Below are positions 1 to 7,646 of a stretch of 64,000 bases of DNA, one piece after another. The stretch comes from an uncultured Treponema sp. (GTDB lineage Bacteria > Spirochaetota > Spirochaetia > Treponematales > Treponemataceae), in contig CALFIX010000018.1 of the NCBI GenBank assembly GCA_937877515.1, positions 44,477-108,476 of the forward strand, in the 5' to 3' direction. The number at the start of each line of letters is the position of its first letter. Position 1 is the stretch's first letter. The notes beneath the pieces were generated by a model. It was not told the DNA's origin. It worked only from the letters and a program-made list of their open reading frames with translations, and ran no database searches. Made by a program: the position numbers and the translations under genes.

Positions 1-203
1 ATAGCAATTAAATTGCTTTTGTAAGAAATTTTAAATTTTATTTGATAATCATTTTCCATATCTAACGTAAACAAGGCGGGAAAATGCATGCGACACCCGC
101 TAAGACTTATATCGTCTAAAACTCCAGGCAACGGACAAATTGCCTCTGATTCTACACGACCAATGTTGTCATAGCGAGTGGCTTTTCTAAGTTCCTTTTT
201 CAT
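1..203 (-). CDS. PilZ domain protein (N-terminal part, runs off left edge)
   Basis: Reading the minus strand from the ATG at 203 gives 67 open codons that continue past the window edge. The fragment has both PilZ signatures: RKATR (RxxxR) at residues 6-10 and DISLSG (D/NxSxxG) about 25 residues later. PilZ domains bind cyclic di-GMP, so this is probably a small c-di-GMP effector. Whether another domain follows cannot be seen. There is no Shine-Dalgarno before the ATG, but a promoter ends 9 nt upstream, so the mRNA may be nearly leaderless. The domain call is fairly sure; the process it controls is unknown. Confidence 0.8.
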   Translation of the reverse strand, partial: MKKELRKATRYDNIGRVESEAICPLPGVLDDISLSGCRMHFPALFTLDMENDYQIKFKISYKSNLIA

Positions 204-212
204 AGGAAAAAG

Positions 213-241
213 ATTATGCGATATAAAAAGAGTTACGTCAA
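213..241 (-). promoter_or_regulatory. sigma70-type promoter of the PilZ gene
   Basis: On the minus strand TTGACG (-35, 241-236) and CATAAT (-10, 218-213) are separated by 17 bp. The ATG at 203 begins 9 nt after the -10, so the predicted transcript would start about 2-3 nt before the start codon. Confidence 0.6.
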
Positions 242-282
242 GCTTAATACTATTTTAATATATAGTCTTTATTACATAACTC

Positions 283-720
283 CTATTTAGAAGATTCTTT
301 ACTTCCCACTAAGCACATCCACTCAGCTTCGGCACATAAAGTATCGCCAACGTAAGCTTTACCGGCCTGCTTTACCATGCGTGGGCTTGTGCGTAAGTTT
401 GTAATTTCCATACGGACTGTGTCTCCCGGGCGAACCTGGTTTCTAAACTTTACCTTATCGACTGTTGCAAGAAAGAACAAACTTCCTTCTGCAAAAGTTT
501 TCTGATAACTTAAAGCAGCTCCTCCAGCCTGTGCCATTGTTTCTACTAAGATAACTCCAGGCACTACAGGATATTCAGGAAAGTGCCCCTTAAAGAAAAA
601 ATCATCTTCTGTAAATTTACGTGTACACACACAGCCCTTTTCGTCAAAACTTTCGATTGTATCTACAAACAAAAAAGGTTTTCTGTGTGGAAGCAAGCTT
701 TCAATGTCATTTGTAATCAT
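283..720 (-). CDS. fabZ: 3-hydroxyacyl-[ACP] dehydratase FabZ
   Basis: A 145-aa hot-dog-fold protein of normal FabZ length. It dehydrates beta-hydroxyacyl-ACP to trans-2-enoyl-ACP in type II fatty-acid elongation in the cytoplasm. The N-terminal LLPHRKPFLFVD block and the GHFPEYPVVPG block are present; the expected catalytic pair is His46 and Glu60. AAGGAG lies just upstream of the ATG at 720. It is downstream of fabF on the same strand, separated by a 371-bp hairpin-rich gap, so they may be co-transcribed or separately expressed. Only fabF and fabZ of the pathway are in the window. Confidence 0.93.
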   Translation of the reverse strand: MITNDIESLLPHRKPFLFVDTIESFDEKGCVCTRKFTEDDFFFKGHFPEYPVVPGVILVETMAQAGGAALSYQKTFAEGSLFFLATVDKVKFRNQVRPGDTVRMEITNLRTSPRMVKQAGKAYVGDTLCAEAEWMCLVGSKESSK

Positions 721-760
721 AGTATTCTCCTTACTCTATATAAATCTACGCCCGATTGCC

Positions 761-787
761 GTAAAAATTACCTTCTGTAATTTTTAC
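761..787. repeat. perfect 11-bp inverted repeat in fabF-fabZ gap
   Basis: GTAAAAATTAC at 761-771 is the reverse complement of 777-787, with a 5-nt loop. A second hairpin follows at 793-817 (ACCAGGTTC / GAACTTGGT, one G-T pair, 7-nt loop). Neither has a T-run, so they are not classic terminators. They may affect mRNA processing between fabF and fabZ, or be repeat remnants. Confidence 0.6.
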
Positions 788-898
788 TTCCCACCAGGTT
801 CTCTTCGCGAACTTGGTGCAGGTCTTTCGCTAAACATACAAGCGGCATCCATGCCACTCTAAACTCCACGTAGCAGCCGGGTACTCGCAGTTAGTAAC

Positions 899-1035
899 AA
901 ACAGAAGCTGTGCGTGAAAGAAATCGGGGCTGCGTCCGCATTTGCTCGGTGGGGAGTGCGAAGCACGACCTTAATACCCATTACCGAGCACCCGCGGGCG
1001 ACAGACACGATTGACAGGAAGCACAGCTTCTGTTT
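899..1035. repeat. nested inverted-repeat element upstream of fabZ
   Basis: A perfect 15-bp inverted repeat (AAACAGAAGCTGTGC at 899-913, complement at 1021-1035) encloses about 107 bp. Inside are TGCTCGGT at 943-950 with its complement at 983-990, and GTGC/GCAC at 956-966. The whole block can fold as one long branched stem. I see no ORF in it. It could be a dispersed repeat, a structured RNA or a cruciform; the sequence alone cannot decide. Confidence 0.5.
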
Positions 1036-1091
1036 ATTGTTTAACGCAATTTATACGTCGCGTCTAAGTTAGTGCCGTCCAAATTACTCTG

Positions 1092-2333
1092 TTAAACTCT
1101 CTTAAACACAAGGCATCCGTTGTGGCCGCCAAAGCCAAAGTTTGCACTCATTGCAATGTCAACTTTTGTTTCAAGCCCCTTGTTTGGTGTGTAGTCAAGG
1201 TCGCAACCACCTTCTACGTCTGGTTCGTCAAGGTTAATTGTTGGTGGAACAAAGTTATTCTCAATTGCCTTAACGCAAAGAGCAGCTTCAAGACTTCCTG
1301 CATTTCCAAGACAGTGTCCTGTCATACTCTTTGTTGAAGAAATATGAAGTTTCTTTGCAGCTTCACCGAATGCCATGTGAAGCATTTTTGTTTCGCCAGA
1401 GTCGTTTAAGTGAGTACTTGTTCCGTGTGCATTGTAATAGTTTACTTCTTCTGGTTTTACGCCGGCATCATGAAGCGCAAGAGTCATACAACGACCGCCC
1501 ATAATTCCATCTGGGTTTGGAGCGGTTAAATGGTAAGCGTCGCTTGAAGCTCCATAACCTGCAAGCTCTGCATAAATTTTTGCCCCGCGAGCTTTTGCGT
1601 GTTCGTATTCCTCTAAGATTAAAATTGTTCCGCCCTCGCCCATTACAAATCCGTCGCGCTGCTTGTCAAAAGGACGGCTTGCCTTTGTAGGGTCGTCAAC
1701 CCACTTTGTACTTAATGCCTGTAAAAGAGAAAATCCTAAGTTAGAGAATCCGTTTTCTGTACACTCGGCTCCACCGGCTAAAACCACATCGCTTCTACCT
1801 GAGCGAATGTTATCTAATGCATTTCCAATTGCGTCTGTTCCAGAAGCACATGCTGTTGCAATAGTGTGTGTTGCTCCGTGAATTCCAAATGCCATGCTTA
1901 CGTTAGCAGCACCTTCGTTTGGAATAAGAAGAGGAACTGTCATTGGAGGCATACGGGTCTGATTTGATTCAAAGTAACTTTTCATACTACTTTCCGTTAC
2001 TTCAAATCCACCAATTCCTACTCCAAGATATACACTTGCCTTGTCTAAAACTTCTTTGTTATCTGTAAGACCTGCATCATCTAATGCCATCTTTGCAGAA
2101 GCTACTGCATATTTTGTAAAGTTTGCCATTTTGCGGGCAGCCTTTGAGTCCATGTAAAGACTTGCGTCAAAGTTTTTTACTTCTGCATCATACTTTACTT
2201 TGAATGCTGATGAATCATAACGACTAATAAGTGCAATTCCGCTTCTTCCTTTTGTTACGGCATCCCAAGTTTCATCCATACTGTTTCCTACAGGGGACAC
2301 ACAACCAAGACCCGTTACAACAACTCTTCTCAT
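1092..2333 (-). CDS. fabF: beta-ketoacyl-[ACP] synthase II FabF
   Basis: A 413-aa KAS II condensing enzyme that adds malonyl-ACP to acyl-ACP in fatty-acid elongation. The Cys-His-His triad is visible: Cys162 in TACASGTDA, His303 in NAHGTSTHLND and His340 in KSMTGHCLGNAG; the glycine-rich NFGFGGHNG motif is near the C-terminus. I place the start at 2333 (MRRVVVTGLG) because GGAG lies 7 nt upstream and family similarity begins there. The frame stays open 43 codons further upstream but that stretch does not look like protein. It precedes fabZ. Confidence 0.93.
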   Translation of the reverse strand: MRRVVVTGLGCVSPVGNSMDETWDAVTKGRSGIALISRYDSSAFKVKYDAEVKNFDASLYMDSKAARKMANFTKYAVASAKMALDDAGLTDNKEVLDKASVYLGVGIGGFEVTESSMKSYFESNQTRMPPMTVPLLIPNEGAANVSMAFGIHGATHTIATACASGTDAIGNALDNIRSGRSDVVLAGGAECTENGFSNLGFSLLQALSTKWVDDPTKASRPFDKQRDGFVMGEGGTILILEEYEHAKARGAKIYAELAGYGASSDAYHLTAPNPDGIMGGRCMTLALHDAGVKPEEVNYYNAHGTSTHLNDSGETKMLHMAFGEAAKKLHISSTKSMTGHCLGNAGSLEAALCVKAIENNFVPPTINLDEPDVEGGCDLDYTPNKGLETKVDIAMSANFGFGGHNGCLVFKRV

Positions 2334-2702
2334 TTTATTTCTCCATAAGTTTTTTTGACGTTTCTGTTTATAGCTTACATTTTGCCTGAAGCTAAAAACA
2401 GCCATCCTATTTGTCACGGGCTTTTCAGGGTTCCGGCATTCGCCTCCATTGGCTAAAGCCAACGCTTTGCGCCCTTACAATCCCGCGTACATGCCCCACC
2501 ACAGGAAGCACAACATTTTTTATTTTGACAAATTATGACATTTTGTCATTTTGAAGTCAATAGGCTATAAAATTACATCCTTGTAATTTTATAGCCTGTA
2601 CGAAGTTTTTTTTTTGCAAAAACTTAGTACGCATGTTCTCGCCAAACATTTAAAGCGAACGTCCTGTTCGCACTTTGGGACATTTATTTTTACATTAAGC
2701 TC
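2334..2702. other. intergenic region between araD and fabF with inverted repeats
   Basis: No gene is recognisable. The part next to fabF should contain its promoter, but I could not find a convincing -35/-10 pair. Short palindromes occur at 2535-2549 (ATGACA/TGTCAT) and around 2450 (TTGGCT/AGCCAA). A strong perfect 14-bp inverted repeat lies at 2563-2596. The motif ACAGGAAGCACA near 2500 also occurs at the edge of the 899-1035 element, suggesting related repeat debris. Confidence 0.4.
2563..2596. repeat. perfect 14-bp inverted repeat
   Basis: GGCTATAAAATTAC at 2563-2576 is the exact reverse complement of 2583-2596, with a 6-nt loop. It resembles the 761-787 hairpin, sharing the AAAATTAC/GTAATTTT core. 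No T-run follows directly on either strand. It may be a member of a small palindromic repeat family. Confidence 0.6.
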
Positions 2703-2730
2703 AAAAAAAAGCGCCCTAAACATAGAGCGC
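2703..2730 (-). terminator. rho-independent terminator after araD
   Basis: In the minus-strand sense the stem GCGCTCTA / TAGGGCGC (8 pairs, one G-U, TGTT loop) is followed by a run of eight T. It lies about 25 nt after the araD stop and ends the araB-araD operon. Confidence 0.85.
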
Positions 2731-2753
2731 CTTACTTTCAAGCAAATAAAAAC

Positions 2754-3479
2754 TTAGTGAGCACCACCCTGACCGTAGTAGGCATTTGGCCCGTGCTTAC
2801 GCATATAGTGCTTGTTTATAATGTAGTCTGGGAGCGGTGTTGCATCCGGTTTTAGAGAAAGTGTGTTTAACGCCATGTGGCAAACTTCTTCCAAAACGGC
2901 TGCATTGTAAACAGACTTCGCTGCATCTTTTCCCCAGCAGAAAGGTCCGTGTCCACCAACGAGTACCATGTTTACTTCTGCAGGATTAAGATTAAGCGAA
3001 CGGAAGTGACTTACGATTAAATTTCCAGTTTCCTTTTCATAGTCATTCTTTACAGCTTCTTCAGAAAGATATGGTGTACAAGGAACCTCTGTCTGAATGT
3101 GGTCTGCATGTGTAGTACCAAAGAGAGGCACTGGCTTAAGAGCCTGAGCCCAGCTTACTGCAAAAGTTGAATGAGTATGTATAATGCCGTTTATGTCTGC
3201 ACCGTCTTTTACTGCAAATTCTTTGTAAAGAACAAGATGTGTCGGAGTGTCACTTGAAGGGCGAAGGTTTCCTTCTACAATATTTCCTTCCAAGTCTACA
3301 ACCACCATGCTGTCTGGCGTAAGGTCTGGATAAGGAACTCCACTTGGTTTTATTGCAAAAACTCCTGCTGCCTTATCAAATGCACTTACGTTTCCCCATG
3401 TGTAAAGAGCTAGGTGCTGAGCAGGAATTTCCATATTAGCTTCATAAGCCTGTTCTTTTATTGTCTGATACTTACTCAT
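2754..3479 (-). CDS. araD: L-ribulose-5-phosphate 4-epimerase
   Basis: A 241-aa class II aldolase-fold protein. It converts L-ribulose 5-phosphate to D-xylulose 5-phosphate, the last step of L-arabinose catabolism. Recognisable blocks are TWGNVSAFD near residue 30, KPSGVPY, the metal-binding IIHTHST and THADHIQTEVP, and HGPFCWG. AAGGAG lies upstream of the ATG. It is the second gene of an operon, 64 nt after the FGGY kinase and followed by a terminator. Related fuculose or rhamnulose aldolases are less likely given length and neighbour. Confidence 0.9.
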   Translation of the reverse strand: MSKYQTIKEQAYEANMEIPAQHLALYTWGNVSAFDKAAGVFAIKPSGVPYPDLTPDSMVVVDLEGNIVEGNLRPSSDTPTHLVLYKEFAVKDGADINGIIHTHSTFAVSWAQALKPVPLFGTTHADHIQTEVPCTPYLSEEAVKNDYEKETGNLIVSHFRSLNLNPAEVNMVLVGGHGPFCWGKDAAKSVYNAAVLEEVCHMALNTLSLKPDATPLPDYIINKHYMRKHGPNAYYGQGGAH

Positions 3480-3543
3480 ATAAATACTCCTTAAATTTTA
3501 CAAGAATGCAATTAAAGCACTCCGCTAAGAACACTTATTTTTT

Positions 3544-5154
3544 TTAGTCTATTGCTTCTACTGCAGCACGTTCTACTGCTAAACCTTTCTTATAATTATC
3601 AAAGAAAGCGTTAAATCCAGAAATGTCCTCTGCAGTTGGTTCTACAGTACTTACCTTTGCATTACTAAATACATTCTTGTTAAGCCATTCTGGTAAAGTT
3701 TCGCTTGCACCTTCTGCCTTAGAAGCTGTAAAAGAAGCAAGAAGAGCCATTCCCCAAGGCCCCCCCTCGCCTGCTGTACTAAGAGCACTAACTGGAGTAT
3801 GCATTGCCGCAGCCATAAATGGAAGACCAACTTTTTCTGCCTTAAAGAATCCACCATGACCTGTAAGACGATCTATCTTAACCTGTTCCTGGTCAAACAA
3901 AATATCCATACCTGTTCTAAGAGCACCAAGAGAAGTAAAAAGCTGTGCTCTCATAAAGTTTGCAAGAGTAAAGTTTGCATTTTGAGTACGAACAAATAAA
4001 GGTCTACCACTTGCAAAACCTGTCATACTTTCGCCGGAAATATAGTTGTAAGGAATAAGACCTCCACAGTCTTTGTCTCCTTCAAGCGCAATATTAAGAA
4101 GATTGTCATAAAGTTCAGGCTTAGAAAACTTTGCACCCATCAATTCGGCTGCAGAACCAAAGAGCTTAATCCACTTATCATATTCACCGGTGCAGTTATT
4201 TGCATGAGCCATAGCAGCAGGTTTTCCATCAGGAGTTGCAACAATATCAATAAGACCGTTATAAGCCTTTCCTAAAGCTTTTTCCAAAACAACCATTGCA
4301 AATACAGAAGTACCTGCAGAAACGTTACCTGTACGAGGAGCAACAGAATTAGTTGCAGTCATACCAGTTCCAGCGTCTCCCTCAGGAGGAGCCATAAGAA
4401 CTCCTTCTTCAAGTTCGCCATCTTTATCAAGCCAAGAGGCTCCCTCTTTTGTCATCTTACCAGCAACGGCACCAGAAGAAAGACACTTAGGAAGTAAATC
4501 TTCCAGCTTCCAGCCAAACTTATGATAAGCAACAAGCTGATCAAACTGTTCAATCATCTTCTTGTTGTAGTCACCAGTTTCTGCATCAATTGGGAACATT
4601 CCAGAAGCATCACCTACGCCTAAAACTTTTTCTCCAGAAAGCATCCAATGAGCATAACCTGCAAGAGTTGTAAAGAAAGCAACATCTTTAACGTGAGACT
4701 CTCCCTTAAGAATAGCCTGATAAAGGTGAGCAATGCTCCAGCGTTCAGGAATAGGATAATTAAAAAGAGAAGAAAGCTTTTCTGAAGCTTCTCCGGTAAT
4801 TGTATTACGCCAGGTACGGAAAGGAACCAAAAGATTTCCGTCTTTATCAAAAGCAAGGTAACCGTGCATCATGGCAGAAACACCCATAGCACGAAGCTTT
4901 GTAAGCTTTACACCATATTTTTCTTGAACATCTTTCTTCATTCCTGCATAAGCTGTAGAAATACCTTCATGAATTTCTTCAAGAGAATAAGTCCAGATTC
5001 CATCTACAAGGGAATTTTCCCAGTCAAAAGCACCACCGGCAATAGGATTATTTTCTGAATCAATCAACACAGCCTTAATACGTGTTGAACCAAACTCAAT
5101 ACCAAGTGAAGCCTTACCTTCTTTAATTTCCGAAGCAACCTGCTCTTTTGTCAT
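3544..5154 (-). CDS. araB: FGGY-family carbohydrate kinase, probable ribulokinase
   Basis: A 536-aa FGGY kinase. It starts with the phosphate-binding GIEFGSTRIKAVLID block near residue 17 and has an ATP-site GHGGFF motif in the C-terminal half. With araD directly downstream, L-ribulokinase (L-ribulose plus ATP to L-ribulose 5-phosphate) is the best call. It is not a close look-alike of the E. coli AraB type, and xylulokinase-like substrates cannot be excluded. The start at 5154 has AAGGAG 7 nt upstream; the reading frame beyond it runs through the promoter. A run of seven G on the coding strand (3760-3766) is an ordinary Gly codon stretch. Confidence 0.82.
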   Translation of the reverse strand: MTKEQVASEIKEGKASLGIEFGSTRIKAVLIDSENNPIAGGAFDWENSLVDGIWTYSLEEIHEGISTAYAGMKKDVQEKYGVKLTKLRAMGVSAMMHGYLAFDKDGNLLVPFRTWRNTITGEASEKLSSLFNYPIPERWSIAHLYQAILKGESHVKDVAFFTTLAGYAHWMLSGEKVLGVGDASGMFPIDAETGDYNKKMIEQFDQLVAYHKFGWKLEDLLPKCLSSGAVAGKMTKEGASWLDKDGELEEGVLMAPPEGDAGTGMTATNSVAPRTGNVSAGTSVFAMVVLEKALGKAYNGLIDIVATPDGKPAAMAHANNCTGEYDKWIKLFGSAAELMGAKFSKPELYDNLLNIALEGDKDCGGLIPYNYISGESMTGFASGRPLFVRTQNANFTLANFMRAQLFTSLGALRTGMDILFDQEQVKIDRLTGHGGFFKAEKVGLPFMAAAMHTPVSALSTAGEGGPWGMALLASFTASKAEGASETLPEWLNKNVFSNAKVSTVEPTAEDISGFNAFFDNYKKGLAVERAAVEAID

Positions 5155-5191
5155 GCAAATACTCCTTTTAGAACATTGTTGGATAAGGAAC

Positions 5192-5220
5192 ATTATCAAA
5201 CTAAATTGGAATAAATGCAA
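5192..5220 (-). promoter_or_regulatory. promoter of araB-araD operon
   Basis: Minus-strand TTGCAT (5220-5215), 17 bp, GATAAT (5197-5192). The predicted start site lies about 30 nt upstream of the araB ATG, leaving room for the AAGGAG site, so this is a normal leadered promoter. Confidence 0.6.
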
Positions 5221-5277
5221 GTGTTTTCTTACTTTTTTTGGTGTAAATCAATATTTTTTGATATTATAAAAGAACTC

Positions 5278-5430
5278 TTATTTTACAGTTGTCTGGCAAA
5301 TGCACTTATATTTTTCATAAAATGCCTTCAGGCTTTGAGAACGGACAGTTGTTTCTGCTTTTACTTCTAAAACAAACTGCTCTGCAAGTGCGCCTTTAAA
5401 TTCAACGAGCGGAATGTGCACTTCGTTCAC
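5278..5430 (-). pseudogene. remnant of an AAA ATPase with DUF4143 domain
   Basis: A 50-codon minus-strand frame (GTG at 5430 or further upstream, TAA at 5278) contains LVEFKGALAEQFVLE directly joined to KAETTVRSQSLKAFYEKYK. From family memory, the first piece is the EFKGALxEQxVLxE motif of DUF4143 ATPases (AAA proteins often tied to toxin-like or mobile modules). The second piece looks like their C-terminal KSLKxYxxKY region. The intervening segment and the whole ATPase part are missing, so this is a deletion remnant rather than a working gene. Confidence 0.6.
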
Positions 5431-5463
5431 TCTATTTACCTTAAGAATTTTTACACGGGGGTT

Positions 5464-5548
5464 TTAGGGGGTGACCAATAATGGGCACCCCCTAGGAGAA
5501 AGGGGTACGACGCAACGAAGTGCGGCGTAGGGGAAAGGCTTTTCCCCT
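5464..5548. repeat. three consecutive hairpins, GC-rich mosaic element
   Basis: Three stems follow each other: TAGGGGGTG/CACCCCCTA (5465-5494), ACGaCGCA/TGCGgCGT (5507-5528) and AGGGGAAA/TTTCCCCT (5529-5548). The base composition is much richer in G and C than the flanking genes. It lies between the DUF4143 remnant and the proS promoter. It looks like a dispersed intergenic repeat; copies elsewhere in the genome cannot be checked here. Confidence 0.55.
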
Positions 5549-5621
5549 TAAAAAAACATCGCTTTTCCCCCTCCCCGGCGACCGCTCATGCACCGCCACC
5601 CACACCTCAGACTGCATAAAC

Positions 5622-5650
5622 TTGCCACTAGAACAGTTTTTCTCTATAAT
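5622..5650 (+). promoter_or_regulatory. near-consensus promoter of proS
   Basis: TTGCCA (5622-5627), 17 bp, TATAAT (5645-5650). Transcription should start near 5657, only 2-3 nt before the ATG at 5660, leaving no room for a ribosome binding site. Confidence 0.7.
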
Positions 5651-5659
5651 ATGCCCACT

Positions 5660-7471
5660 ATGAAAACATCACAATTACCTTTTAGAACCCTGCGTGAAGC
5701 ACCACAGGAAGCAGTTATCTCTAGCCATCAGCTTATGATGAGAGCAGATTTAATCCGTAAACTAGGAAACGGACTTTACACATATATGCCACTTGGCTTA
5801 AAAGCATACAACAAAGTAGAAAACACAATCCGCGAAGAATGGAACCGTTCGGGAGCAGTAGAATTCCGCCCCACAGTAGTTGTTCCCGGCGAAATCTGGA
5901 AAGAAAGCGGCAGATGGGACACCATGGGACCACAGATGTTAAAAGCTAAAAACCGTAGTGAACAGGATATGGTAGTAAGTCCAACTGCAGAAGAAGCATA
6001 CACTGCAATCGTGCGTGCAGGTCTTACAAGCTACAAGCAGCTTCCAATCAACATGTATCAGATAAACACAAAATACCGCGACGAAATCCGCCCTCGTTAC
6101 GGTGTAATGCGTGGCCGCGAATTTAACATGGCAGACGGCTACTCAATGAACGCAGACGACGCTTCTTTAGACGAAACATACCAGGCTTACGCAAAAGCAT
6201 ACTTAAGAATCTTTAAACGCCTCGGCTTAAAAGTAATTCCTGTAAAAGCAGACACAGGTGCCATGGGTGGAAGCGGTTCAGAAGAGTTCATGGTAGAAAG
6301 CGAAGTTGGAGACGACACCTTAATCATCTGCCCGGACTGCGGTTATGCTGCAAACGTAGAAAAAGCCTCTTGCAAACCGGATGAAGCCGTAGACTCAAAC
6401 GGAAAGCCTCAGGTAAAAACAGAACTTACCCCGGAAGAAGTAGAAACACCAAACGTATTCAGCATTCAGGACATGGAAAAGTTCTTTAACCAAAGCCCAA
6501 AAACTTTTATTAAAGCACTAATCTACCGCGTAATAAACAGCACTTTGGATTTATCAAACGCTCCATACTCAGAAAATCTAGAAAAAAAGCAGGAAGGCTC
6601 ATTAACATTCTACCCCGTAAGTTACGTATGCGTTTTAATCCGCTCAGACTTAGACGTTAACGAAGCAAAACTTGCAGGAGTTTTAAAAGCAAGCGAAGTA
6701 TGCTTAGCCGATGACGAAGAAATCTTAAAGATTGCAGGTGCTCCGCACGGATTTGTAGGTCCTATAAAGGCAAAGTGCCCGATCGTACAGGACTTAAGCG
6801 TAAACGACATGCACGACGCCATCACAGGAAGCGGTCGCGAAGGCTACCACATTAAACACGTAGAACCTGGCCGCGACTACAGTGCATACATAAATGCAGA
6901 CGTACGCACAGTTGTCCCTGGCGACAAATGCCCAACTTGCGGCGGAACTTTCTACAGCACAAAGGGTAACGAATTAGGACACATCTTTAAGCTCGGAAAA
7001 AAATACACACAGAGCATGGGCGTTACATACTTAGACGTAAACGGAAAAGCCACAGTTCCAACCATGGGCTGTTACGGAATTGGTGTAGACCGCGTTCTTG
7101 CAAGCATCATAGAAACATACCACGACGAAAAGGGAATCATCTGGCCAATGAGTGTTGCTCCTTTCCAGGTTGCAATCGTACCAATTAAATACAATGGTGC
7201 CATGAAAGAAGCAGCCGACCGCCTCTACGAAGAACTTACCAAGACAGGAATCGAAGTTCTCTTAGACGACAGAGACGAGCGCCCCGGCGTAAAGTTTAAC
7301 GACATGGACTTACTCGGTTTCCCTATTCGCATTACTGTTGGCGAAAAAAATCTTCCGAACGTAGAAATAAAACTCCGCTCAGAAAACGAAGCCCGCCTTG
7401 TTCCGTTAGAAGATGCCGCAGCAGAAGCCGCTCAAATGGTACAAGACGCTCTAATTGCATTGCAGGCTTAA
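5660..7471 (+). CDS. proS: prolyl-tRNA synthetase
   Basis: A 603-aa class II aminoacyl-tRNA synthetase of the bacterial type, charging tRNA-Pro. The N-terminal catalytic core opens with FRTLREAPQEAVISSHQLM, and class II motif 3 is in the GCYGIGVDRVLASII block. The insertion (editing) domain lies between, with zinc-like CPDCGY and CPTCGG pairs around residues 225 and 430. The C-terminal anticodon-binding domain follows. I prefer the ATG at 5660 over 5651 because the promoter -10 box ends at 5650; no Shine-Dalgarno precedes either codon. The frame extending to 5588 would read through the promoter. Confidence 0.95.
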   Translation: MKTSQLPFRTLREAPQEAVISSHQLMMRADLIRKLGNGLYTYMPLGLKAYNKVENTIREEWNRSGAVEFRPTVVVPGEIWKESGRWDTMGPQMLKAKNRSEQDMVVSPTAEEAYTAIVRAGLTSYKQLPINMYQINTKYRDEIRPRYGVMRGREFNMADGYSMNADDASLDETYQAYAKAYLRIFKRLGLKVIPVKADTGAMGGSGSEEFMVESEVGDDTLIICPDCGYAANVEKASCKPDEAVDSNGKPQVKTELTPEEVETPNVFSIQDMEKFFNQSPKTFIKALIYRVINSTLDLSNAPYSENLEKKQEGSLTFYPVSYVCVLIRSDLDVNEAKLAGVLKASEVCLADDEEILKIAGAPHGFVGPIKAKCPIVQDLSVNDMHDAITGSGREGYHIKHVEPGRDYSAYINADVRTVVPGDKCPTCGGTFYSTKGNELGHIFKLGKKYTQSMGVTYLDVNGKATVPTMGCYGIGVDRVLASIIETYHDEKGIIWPMSVAPFQVAIVPIKYNGAMKEAADRLYEELTKTGIEVLLDDRDERPGVKFNDMDLLGFPIRITVGEKNLPNVEIKLRSENEARLVPLEDAAAEAAQMVQDALIALQA

Positions 7472-7543
7472 AATATTTCTTAGGACGGAACTTTTTGCAG
7501 TCAAAAAATTTTTGTAAAAAAAACAAAAACCTGCATCAAGTTC

Positions 7544-7615
7544 CCCGCTGTTCGGGGTTTCATTCTTCGGCAGTTGTTTGCACAACCACCGAAGAATGAA
7601 ACCCCGAACAGCGGG
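7544..7615. repeat. perfect 27-bp inverted repeat downstream of proS
   Basis: The arms 7544-7570 and 7589-7615 are exact reverse complements over 27 bp (arm begins CCCGCTGTTCGGGG). The 18-nt spacer carries a further GTTGT/ACAAC stem. It lies between the proS stop (7471) and the next gene (start 7647). It may work as a two-way terminator or mRNA 3' stabiliser, but no clear T-run follows the right arm. Perfect arms point to recent formation or selection. Confidence 0.75.
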
Positions 7616-7646
7616 CGTATATCAACCGAATTTTCTGGAGAACATA

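Noticed and set aside
3760..3766. Run of seven G (coding strand) in the araB kinase gene as a phase-variation site.
   Set aside because: It is short and encodes conserved Gly-Gly-Pro in the middle of the protein; no sign of slippage selection.
5436..5660. A T-box or other riboswitch in front of proS.
   Set aside because: The promoter lies directly at the start codon, so there is no leader that could hold one.
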